Below are positions 1 through 6,009 of a stretch of 6,009 bases of DNA, one piece after another. The translations under genes and the position numbers were made by a program. The notes under the pieces were generated by a model, which saw only the letters and a program-made list of their open reading frames with translations, ran no database searches and was not told the origin of the DNA. This DNA comes from Candidatus Thalassarchaeaceae archaeon (GTDB taxonomy: Archaea > Thermoplasmatota > Poseidoniia > Poseidoniales > Thalassarchaeaceae), in contig JASMAJ010000056.1 of assembly GCA_030754395.1 (NCBI GenBank), forward strand, positions 1-6,009. The letters are read 5' to 3'. The first letter of the stretch is position 1, and every line of letters begins with the position of its first letter.

Positions 1-89
1 GGATGGTTGCTTCAGTCTATGTGGCGGCTGCAATTGCTTTCATCGCCGCCATTCTAGTAAAGCGATTTATGCCGACTAGAGTAATTTAG
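1..89 (+). CDS. C-terminal end of an unidentified membrane protein (5' truncated by window edge)
   Basis: An open plus-strand frame enters at the left edge and ends with TAG at 87-89. From the Met codon at position 3 it reads about 28 residues: a hydrophobic, alanine- and isoleucine-rich stretch (VASVYVAAAIAFIAAILV) followed by a basic tail (KRF, then a final R before VI). This looks like the last transmembrane helix of an integral membrane protein with its C-terminus on the cytoplasmic side by the positive-inside rule. The codon before the Met is cut by the edge, so the Met is probably internal. The stop overlaps the stop of the opposing pseudouridine synthase gene by four bases, which supports a real gene end. 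The family cannot be named from so short a piece, and a chance open frame remains possible. Confidence 0.5.
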   Translation, partial: MVASVYVAAAIAFIAAILVKRFMPTRVI

Positions 90-982
90 CCGAGGCGGCG
101 ATTAGTTTCGGCAAGTAGTTGTCTGGGTATTTCTGTTCCAATTGCCATCCTTTCGCCATAGGGATGATCAAACGAGAGCGAGGTCGCGTGGAGACAAAGG
201 CGATTCACACTCGCCTTACCAAAACCATGTCTTGTATCACCAGCAACAGGACATCCGAGATTTGCCATATGCAATCTGATCTGGGCTCGGCGTCCTGTAT
301 CTATTTTGATGCGGATGAGGCTGTGAGCTGGCCCTTCTTTCTCCAGCCACCAATTTGTAATCGCTTCTCTACCACCTCTCCTTCCAGCCTCGACCAAGCG
401 TACTCGCTTGTCTTTTGTTTCAAGAATTCTTAAAGTTTCGACTCCGGAATCAGAAGGTGGTTTTCTATGCACTACTGCATGATAGATTCGCTCTACTGAG
501 CGGTCTTTGAATTGTTTTTGGAGCATGTCTTTGGTTTCGGCCGTACGTGCAAATATCATACATCCAGATGTTTCTCTATCGAGTCTGTGAACTAAGTGTG
601 TGCGAGTTCTACCATTTTCCCAAGCCCATTTAGCAACTCGGTCATACATCGTATCAACTTCGCCTCTGTCGGTTGATACTGAAAGAAGTCCGGCGGGTTT
701 GTCGACAAGGATTACTTCTTCATCGGAAAACAAAACCTCGGGATCTGGAATTATTTCTTTGGGTTGAGTCAGTGGTTTGTCACCATCCGCTTTGGATAGC
801 ACCTCTACGAACGATCCTTTTGCCACTTTCATATTCGCCCGAGTTGCCTTTTCTCCATCGACTCTAACCCTTCCATGATCTACCATTCGGCGAAGAGAAT
901 TTCGTTTGGCTGTGGGGTGAAGGGATGCCAGAACCTCAAGCAGGATTGTGTCCTCTGTAGTTTTGACCGAGGGGTCCGGCAT
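86..982 (-). CDS. RluA-family RNA pseudouridine synthase with N-terminal S4 domain
   Basis: This 298-residue protein is predicted to isomerise specific uridines in RNA, most likely 23S rRNA, to pseudouridine in the cytoplasm. Residues about 12-62 form an S4-type RNA-binding domain (SLRRMVDHGRVRVDG core). The catalytic domain follows from about 82: DKPAGLL at 94-100, then the family signature HRLDRETSG at 132-140 with the presumed catalytic Asp135, RIYHAVV at 165-171, and the C-terminal motif GRRAQIRLHMANLGCPVAGD at 230-249. Domain order and length fit RluC/RluD-type members, but the target uridine cannot be told from sequence, so no gene symbol is given. The motif near 230 usually reads GRTHQIR or GRKNQIR; here the two variable positions are R and A. 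The ATG is the first start after an in-frame TGA eight codons upstream, and no Shine-Dalgarno sequence precedes it. The gene lies 36 bases after the membrane protein gene, and its TAA overlaps the opposing gene's TAG. Confidence 0.93.
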   Translation of the reverse strand: MPDPSVKTTEDTILLEVLASLHPTAKRNSLRRMVDHGRVRVDGEKATRANMKVAKGSFVEVLSKADGDKPLTQPKEIIPDPEVLFSDEEVILVDKPAGLLSVSTDRGEVDTMYDRVAKWAWENGRTRTHLVHRLDRETSGCMIFARTAETKDMLQKQFKDRSVERIYHAVVHRKPPSDSGVETLRILETKDKRVRLVEAGRRGGREAITNWWLEKEGPAHSLIRIKIDTGRRAQIRLHMANLGCPVAGDTRHGFGKASVNRLCLHATSLSFDHPYGERMAIGTEIPRQLLAETNRRLG

Positions 983-1018
983 GTACTTGCCAATAGGTGC
1001 TAGTCATCAAACTGACCG

Positions 1019-2347
1019 TTACTTCCACCATTGTAGAACTTCAAGCGTTGGATTAACGCCGAATTTTTCCTTCCAAACCATACGGGCCGAAGTGCGCATA
1101 CTGAAGGGGATGGTTTTCATTAGATTATCGAAAATAGATTCGGCTCTTACGCGAGATTCGCCCTTATCGTAAGGATCTATTATTGAAATAATTAAGTCAA
1201 TAAGTTCGTTTATTTCATCCATAGTATCCGGCTCTGATTTATCTAACATTGCCAATGCTAATTTGTCCAACACACCATCGGGATCGAGACTGTTCTTCCG
1301 CTCGAAATCCATCAAAGCGGCTTTTGTTTGGGACCCAAACTGGCCGTCGACTGTCAAATCGGAATTTGACATTTTGTTGAGTAATTCTTGCAGCCTCGAG
1401 ACGTCCTTACCTTTGTTTCCCTCGTGCAGAATCCTAGAGCCTAATTCTCCCTCATACCGAGGAGGGGGGGAAAGATTCACTCCGAGAAAAATAGCTTTGA
1501 GGCAATAATAGGTAGGTGCAAGAGCGACCCAGCCGACAGCTGGAATTGCAATCCAAGAAAAGGTCCAGTATAGTTCACGACTCCCCATCTGATAATTATC
1601 TGATATACCCAATGAACCTTCAACCCAAGTGAGTAAATCAAAAGAGATTAAGGCAAGCATGAACCAGAATGTTGCCATTGGTAACCCCATCAACCAACCA
1701 ACCATCTCATTCCTGCGCCATTCGGGTGTGGGGAAAATACTCCACCAAAGAAAGAGGAATCCTAGTAGGAATGGCATTACTGCTCCGAAATTGGCGATTG
1801 GAGTTAGAAGACCCCACCAAATCTCGCCATTTTGGGATGCTGCATCAGCACAATACGCGCACTTTCCAATCCATATTGTGTTCAGGAAATCGAGTGCCCA
1901 GACAAAATACGCAAACAAAAACCAAGGAATTCCAAACAAGAATGATGCCATGATGGGGAGGGAAAGAGATCCTTCTGGAACTGGATATACTGCCTTTTCT
2001 TCCTTGGTAAGTTTGTGCCATGGCTTACCAATGTGCGGCAGGGGGAGGTGAGCTTCTGAGTTGGCATCCACCGAGAAACCTACTCTTTGATATTCGGAAT
2101 ACTCCCCATCTGAAAACACTCGGATTTCATAATCTCCTGCTGGGCGTGAAGGAAATGATGCGTTGTTGGTATCAATATCCCTTAGCCATCTCCATCGGCT
2201 TGCCCCATCTCCGTGATGCCGTGAATCGGCACCCTTGGGATAAATGCCGACCCAGGATTCATTACTTGATGGGCGATCATTGATTCGAAATCTGACGCCA
2301 TCTTTTGAGATGTTAAGTATCTCAATTGCTGGTGGCGCATCCCTCAT
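1019..2347 (-). CDS. Unassigned membrane protein: N-terminal beta-sandwich (SKICH-like), four TM helices, peptidoglycan-binding-like domain
   Basis: I do not recognise this as a named protein. Numbering is from the ATG at 2347 (442 residues). Residues 8-93 look like a beta-sandwich of the SKICH/calcineurin-associated type, with the hallmark strings ESWVGIYPKGA and PAGDYEIRVF. Four hydrophobic helices follow at about 130-152, 177-202, 216-242 and 261-282, and the first loop carries a CAYC pair at 163-166. A PPP linker at 294-296 leads to a PG_binding_1-like domain at about 310-370 (GKDVSRLQELLNK, then DGQFGSQTKAALMDFE and DGVLDKLALAML). A helical tail rich in acidic and aliphatic residues closes the protein. 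Basic residues before helix 1, between helices 2 and 3 (RR at 211-212) and after helix 4 place both ends in the cytoplasm. A TTG at 2369-2371, right after an in-frame TAA, is an alternative start adding eight residues; neither start has a Shine-Dalgarno sequence. The gene follows purQ closely and is probably co-transcribed. Function unknown; a sensor or scaffold role is only a guess. Confidence 0.85.
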   Translation of the reverse strand: MRDAPPAIEILNISKDGVRFRINDRPSSNESWVGIYPKGADSRHHGDGASRWRWLRDIDTNNASFPSRPAGDYEIRVFSDGEYSEYQRVGFSVDANSEAHLPLPHIGKPWHKLTKEEKAVYPVPEGSLSLPIMASFLFGIPWFLFAYFVWALDFLNTIWIGKCAYCADAASQNGEIWWGLLTPIANFGAVMPFLLGFLFLWWSIFPTPEWRRNEMVGWLMGLPMATFWFMLALISFDLLTWVEGSLGISDNYQMGSRELYWTFSWIAIPAVGWVALAPTYYCLKAIFLGVNLSPPPRYEGELGSRILHEGNKGKDVSRLQELLNKMSNSDLTVDGQFGSQTKAALMDFERKNSLDPDGVLDKLALAMLDKSEPDTMDEINELIDLIISIIDPYDKGESRVRAESIFDNLMKTIPFSMRTSARMVWKEKFGVNPTLEVLQWWK

Positions 2348-2386
2348 TGATTTGGGAGATGGGTGCTTCAATTAGGCGTTTTGGGG

Positions 2387-3211
2387 CTAAATTAGTCTTG
2401 ATTTCGCATATTCTACTGCGTTTCTGAACAATATCATTCCTTCTCCTTCACCGTGCTCACCCTTCTCCACATCTCTTGTCCAGGTCGCCCCAAGCCAAGT
2501 CGAGTGGTTTGCCTCAGGGTGTGGCATCAACCCGAAGACGAGGCCGGAGGGGTCACAGACACCCGCAACATTTCTCCAACTTTGATTCGGTGAAATGGGG
2601 TATGGAAGAATCTCGTCACTGGCACTAGGATATTCTGTATCTGGGTCAACATATCTGACCGCAAGTTGGCCGGTTTCTGTCCATTTATCCAAAAGAGTCC
2701 TGTCATCAGTTACGAATTTGCCCTCACCGTGCCTTACTGGTACGCGCATACGAGTCATTCCTTTGGTCCAAACACAGGGGCTATTGGGGTCGAACTCCAG
2801 CGTCGCCCAGCGATTTTCATAATGGCCGCTATCATTCAGAGCTAAGGATGCTGTTTGGGTTAGGCTAACTTCTTCATCTCCTGGTAAAAGCCCCATCTTC
2901 ACTAGAACTTGGAATCCATTACAAATACCGATAACTGGTTTTCCGGCCTTCACAAAGGTTCTGACTTGCTCACGAAGACCAAAACGAAGTCTGTTACCCA
3001 TCAAGCGGCCACTCCCTAAGTGATCACCGAAAGAAAATCCTCCAGGCACGGCCATAATTTGGTAATCATCAAGGCATATTTCTCCATTAACAAGACGGTT
3101 GACATGAACTCGGTCGGCCTTTGCACCCGCCATCTCGAAAACTGCCATTGTCTCCGTCTCACAATTGATTCCGAAACCTGAGAGCACTGCAACTCTGGGT
3201 TGTTGACTCAT
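2387..3211 (-). CDS. purQ: Phosphoribosylformylglycinamidine synthase subunit PurQ (glutamine amidotransferase)
   Basis: This 274-residue class I glutamine amidotransferase hydrolyses glutamine and passes ammonia to PurL for the FGAR to FGAM step of de novo purine synthesis. Visible landmarks in order: the N-terminal strand RVAVLSGFGINCETE (6-20), the oxyanion-region loop PGGFSFGDHLGSGR (56-69), the nucleophile elbow GICNGFQ (95-101) with Cys97, the HGEGKF motif (161-166), and MPHPEA (229-234) supplying His231 and Glu233 of the catalytic triad. All catalytic residues are present. It is longer than the short PurQ of Bacillus type (about 230 residues). The extra length lies around 110-150 and 185-220, as in the long PurQ that accompanies PurS-fused PurL. 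Its ATG overlaps the purL TGA by four bases (ATGA), and a GGAGGT element eight bases upstream fixes the start. Co-translation with purL would favour matched subunit amounts. Confidence 0.96.
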   Translation of the reverse strand: MSQQPRVAVLSGFGINCETETMAVFEMAGAKADRVHVNRLVNGEICLDDYQIMAVPGGFSFGDHLGSGRLMGNRLRFGLREQVRTFVKAGKPVIGICNGFQVLVKMGLLPGDEEVSLTQTASLALNDSGHYENRWATLEFDPNSPCVWTKGMTRMRVPVRHGEGKFVTDDRTLLDKWTETGQLAVRYVDPDTEYPSASDEILPYPISPNQSWRNVAGVCDPSGLVFGLMPHPEANHSTWLGATWTRDVEKGEHGEGEGMILFRNAVEYAKSRLI

Positions 3212-6009
3212 TGAGGACCACCTCCGTCAAGAGTTCCTTTCCATGCTGAACGAAGTTCACTCATTGAAGCGCTCAAAACTCGATCGATTGAATTTGAGAA
3301 AGAAATTGTGTCGCCTTCCTCAACTTCGCCTATTTGATAGCAAGCATGGTTGCTCATTACAGATTCAAATGCTTCGCAATCGCTTGGTTTTATGCTTACT
3401 AATATACGTCCGAGAGATTCACCGAATAACGCGCCCCATTCATCAATTTTCTTACAATCCGACATTATTGGTGAAAGATTGACTGTGGCTCCTGAATCGC
3501 TACCAAAGCAGCATTCGGCTAGCGCGGATGCTAGGCCACCATCACTGCAATCATGAGCACTCGCAACGAGTCCGTGAGTCATTGCACCTGTTAATGCACG
3601 ATACATTGCGAGGTTTCTTTCTGGATTTATTTCCGGCACTTTACCGCCGATTCCAGACTCTCCGCTGGATTCGTCTCGTAGCATGAATGCTAGTTCACTG
3701 GCACCCAATTCCTGGTGCGTCTCTCCAAGTAGGTAGATTTTATCACCTGCATCTTTGAAGTCACTAGATACGGCTTTGCGAACATCGGTGTGATTTCCTA
3801 TTAGGCTGAATAGTAAGGTAGGTGGGACACTGATTTTCTCGCCGTCAAGAGTAACGTCGTTCTTCATCGAGTCTTTTCCTGAAATGCAAGGGAGGTTGTA
3901 TGCCCTACATACTTCATCGAGAGCACGATTGGCTCTGACAAGTTGTGCCAGTTTGTATCGCCCATCTGGTGTCTTTGCAGATTCAACTGGATCCGGCCAG
4001 CAGAAATTGTCTAGACCGGCGATTAAATCTAAGTCTACTCCGACACAAACCGCATTACGTAGCGCCTCATCTATACTTGCCGCAGCCATTGCGTATGCAT
4101 CTATGTCGGAGTATCGGGGTACTATCCCATTCGAAATTACCGCGCCTTGAGTTTGACCTTGAATCGGAGCGATTACTGCCGCGTCGCCCGGTGCATCGTG
4201 ATTAACGCCGCAGAATGGTTTGATTACTGACTGAGCAATAACTTCGTGATCATACGAGCGAACCCACCATTCTTTGCTAGCGACATTCGGGCGAGCGAGT
4301 AATCTGGCCAAAATTTCTCCTTTCTCTACTGCGTCCGCTTGGGGTAGGGTGATTTCTGAATGAACGGGTGGTGACCATTCTGATTCGAGTTGAAGTTGGG
4401 GGCATCCCTCATGAAGGAATGAAATGGGTAGGTGAGCAATATGTTTCTCGCCCATTCTAACGACGAAGGCCCCTGAATTGGTGAATGTACCAACTATTGT
4501 TGCTTCTACTTCGTGAAGGTCTGCCAATGCTTCGAATGCCTCGCAGTCTGCTGGTCTCACACCAACCGTCATACGTTCTTGGGATTCTGAAACCAAAATT
4601 TCCCAAGGACTGAGTCCGGCTTGCTTTAGAGGTACAACCGAAAGGTCAAGATCAGCGCCGTTTGTCAGTTCGGCCATCTCTCCAACGCTACTTGAAAGGC
4701 CGCCAGCACCATTGTCTGTGATGACTTGGATTAGTCCTGCGTCCCTAGCTTCAAGAATCATGTCAATCATCTTCTTCTGAGTGATTGGGTCTCCTATTTG
4801 CACCGCTGAGCTCGGGCTCTCTTCAGTCAATTCGAGGCTGGAAAATGTTGCTCCATGAATTCCATCAAAGCCAACTCGGCCGCCTACCATGTAGACTATG
4901 TCGCCCGCATTTGGCGTCTTGTCGTGTGACTCTCGCCCATCGGGCAAATGGCGGGGCATCATACCGACAGTCCCACAATAAACCAGAGGTTTGCCAAGAT
5001 ATCTTTCATCGAAAATTATTGCTCCATTAACTGTTGGAATTCCGGATTCGTTGCCCCCGGCGCGAACTCCTGCATGAACTCCTCTGAATACTCTCGAGGG
5101 ATGGAAAAGACCCTCTGGTATTTTTCCTGAATAATCTGGAGGGCCGAAACAAAATACGTCTGTATTGGCTATTGGTCGCGCACCTAGTCCAGTCCCCAGT
5201 ATGTCTCTATTAACGCCTACAATGCCTGTCATCGCACCGCCAAATGGATCGAGTGCGCTTGGAGAATTGTGTGTTTCGGCCTTCATACAAAGGCTCCAGT
5301 CATCATTCCAAGCGATGACGCCAGAGTTGTCGTGGAAAATTGAGAGTAACCAATCAACATTGGATTGAATGTCAAGAGTTGGTTTCATGATATGTGTCTT
5401 GAATAGAGAATCAATTGTTGAATCTTCGCCAGTTTCTGTATCAATATGGTGGATGTTAGCAGCGAATATTTTGTGAGAGCAATGTTCTGACCAAGTTTGA
5501 GCGAGGCATTCCAATTCCGCATCAGTTGGTGCATTAGGGGGTAGACCCAATTCTTTGCGTGCGGATTGTACTTGTGGGTCGCGGTAATGCGATTGGATGG
5601 CCTTCATTTCCTCTAAATTGAGGGCTAAAAGTCCGGTATCAGATAATTCAAGTAATTTCTCATCCGATACCTCAAGATCCACTACCGCTGGAGTTTGTTG
5701 TTCGAGAGCAGGCTGTTCGGGGAAGTCGAGATTCGGCCAATTACTAGCCGAGCATGCGGCTTTTCCTGCTGTTGCCGCCCGTTCAATCATCGGATTGTGT
5801 AACTTACTTGCCAACCACTCTGAAGTTACCCCATCAGGCACCCCCCAGAAGAGGTATGTCCGGTTGGTCGCCACAGCCGCTTTTGCTTTCAATCTGGGAA
5901 AAAGTGTCAACAACCCATCTAATCCGGCTTGTCCTGCATTATCTGTGACTCCTGGTTTGAATCCCGCTTGGATAACGGTGTGAGGTGGATTGGAGAAAAT
6001 ATTGGAGTC
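3208..6009 (-). CDS. purL: Phosphoribosylformylglycinamidine synthase, PurS-PurL fusion (5' end beyond window)
   Basis: This enzyme makes FGAM from FGAR, ATP and ammonia supplied by PurQ. The frame is open to the right edge, giving 933 residues in the window; numbering here starts at that edge. Residues about 10-82 resemble PurS (GFKPGVTDNAG at 16-26, then NPMIERA at 72-78). The linker domain carries TWSEHCSHK (172-180) with the conserved His. The first ATP-binding/AIRS module has ETHNSPSALDPFGGA (245-259), GVRAGGNESGIPTVNGA (314-330), DNGAGGLSSSVGEMA (432-446) and SESQERM (474-480). The second module has YDHEVIAQSVIKPF (586-599), SGKDSMKND (710-718), AHDCSDGGLASALAE (818-832) and GESLGRIL (863-870). 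The THNSPSALDP variant is typical of the PurS-fused subfamily rather than the shorter PurL (THNHPSAIEP). There is no C-terminal amidotransferase domain; that part is the separate purQ. A TTG at 5911-5913 could be taken for a start, but homology continues upstream, so it is an internal Leu codon. No frameshift or missing key residue was seen. Confidence 0.96.
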   Translation of the reverse strand, partial: DSNIFSNPPHTVIQAGFKPGVTDNAGQAGLDGLLTLFPRLKAKAAVATNRTYLFWGVPDGVTSEWLASKLHNPMIERAATAGKAACSASNWPNLDFPEQPALEQQTPAVVDLEVSDEKLLELSDTGLLALNLEEMKAIQSHYRDPQVQSARKELGLPPNAPTDAELECLAQTWSEHCSHKIFAANIHHIDTETGEDSTIDSLFKTHIMKPTLDIQSNVDWLLSIFHDNSGVIAWNDDWSLCMKAETHNSPSALDPFGGAMTGIVGVNRDILGTGLGARPIANTDVFCFGPPDYSGKIPEGLFHPSRVFRGVHAGVRAGGNESGIPTVNGAIIFDERYLGKPLVYCGTVGMMPRHLPDGRESHDKTPNAGDIVYMVGGRVGFDGIHGATFSSLELTEESPSSAVQIGDPITQKKMIDMILEARDAGLIQVITDNGAGGLSSSVGEMAELTNGADLDLSVVPLKQAGLSPWEILVSESQERMTVGVRPADCEAFEALADLHEVEATIVGTFTNSGAFVVRMGEKHIAHLPISFLHEGCPQLQLESEWSPPVHSEITLPQADAVEKGEILARLLARPNVASKEWWVRSYDHEVIAQSVIKPFCGVNHDAPGDAAVIAPIQGQTQGAVISNGIVPRYSDIDAYAMAAASIDEALRNAVCVGVDLDLIAGLDNFCWPDPVESAKTPDGRYKLAQLVRANRALDEVCRAYNLPCISGKDSMKNDVTLDGEKISVPPTLLFSLIGNHTDVRKAVSSDFKDAGDKIYLLGETHQELGASELAFMLRDESSGESGIGGKVPEINPERNLAMYRALTGAMTHGLVASAHDCSDGGLASALAECCFGSDSGATVNLSPIMSDCKKIDEWGALFGESLGRILVSIKPSDCEAFESVMSNHACYQIGEVEEGDTISFSNSIDRVLSASMSELRSAWKGTLDGGGPQ
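3220..3225 (-). promoter_or_regulatory. Shine-Dalgarno sequence of purQ inside the purL 3' end
   Basis: Read on the minus strand, GGAGGT lies eight bases before the purQ ATG. The run GGAGGTGGTCC matches the classical 16S anti-Shine-Dalgarno complement (GGAGGTGATCC) at ten of eleven positions. The same bases encode Gly-Gly-Pro near the PurL C-terminus, so they serve both coding and ribosome binding. This decides the purQ start and implies translational coupling or re-initiation at the ATGA overlap. Confidence 0.8.

Noticed and set aside
119..433. Plus-strand open frame of 104 codons with a CxxC-like start
   Set aside because: Antisense to the catalytic half of the pseudouridine synthase, whose motifs firmly establish the minus-strand frame.
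983..1018. Gap before the pseudouridine synthase gene, considered as a promoter or terminator
   Set aside because: Only 36 bases, with no clear -10/-35 or TATA-like element and no hairpin followed by T residues.
1464..1470. Run of seven G (C7 on the coding strand) in the membrane protein gene, considered as a phase-variation or frameshift site
   Set aside because: The frame is intact across it, it encodes the Ser-Pro-Pro linker after helix 4, and one seven-base run is too short to argue for phase variation without variant reads.
1629..2051. Plus-strand open frame of 140 codons (and an overlapping 94-codon frame at 1669-1953)
   Set aside because: Lies antisense to the transmembrane core of the membrane protein gene. 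Its composition looks like a frame shadow, with no recognisable motif or ribosome binding site.
2372..2386. purQ to membrane protein gap, considered as a terminator or attenuator
   Set aside because: Fifteen bases (39 if the ATG start is used) with no inverted repeat.
5911..5913. TTG as the start codon of purL
   Set aside because: The frame continues upstream to the edge and encodes conserved PurS-like sequence, so this is an internal leucine codon.
5597..5983. Plus-strand open frame of 128 codons near the right edge
   Set aside because: Antisense to the conserved PurS-like and linker part of purL; no family features of its own.

Overview
The window holds five genes or gene fragments and almost no free intergenic space. 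Four genes lie on the minus strand, in transcription order: a PurS-PurL fusion (phosphoribosylformylglycinamidine synthase large subunit, running off the right edge), purQ (its glutamine amidotransferase subunit), an unassigned four-helix membrane protein with a peptidoglycan-binding-like fold, and an RluA-family RNA pseudouridine synthase. At the left edge, the last 28 or so codons of a plus-strand membrane protein run tail-to-tail into the pseudouridine synthase gene.

Right half (2387-6009): purL and purQ overlap by four bases (ATGA), and purQ has a near-perfect Shine-Dalgarno sequence inside the last codons of purL. Together they encode the enzyme for the fourth step of purine synthesis (FGAR + Gln + ATP to FGAM). 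PurQ releases ammonia from glutamine, PurL uses it, and the PurS-like segment that normally bridges the two is fused to the N-terminus of PurL. The purL reading frame stays open to the window edge, so its true start is outside. The TTG near 5913 is not the start.

Left half (1-2386): the membrane protein gene starts 15 or 39 bases after purQ, depending on start codon, and the pseudouridine synthase gene follows after 36 bases. Close spacing and shared strand suggest one transcript for all four genes, although the last two have no evident role in purine synthesis. No promoter, terminator, tRNA, rRNA, mobile element, CRISPR array or sizeable repeat was seen.

Organism: moderate GC, dense packing, usable Shine-Dalgarno signals, and a purine enzyme of the fused PurSL plus long PurQ type. 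This type is known to me mainly from deltaproteobacteria-like lineages. The window fits an uncultivated, possibly marine, bacterium. A planktonic euryarchaeon (Marine Group II type) cannot be excluded from sequence alone, and I do not assign a taxon.

The region is mostly ordinary core metabolism. The least explained element is the membrane protein at 1019-2347.
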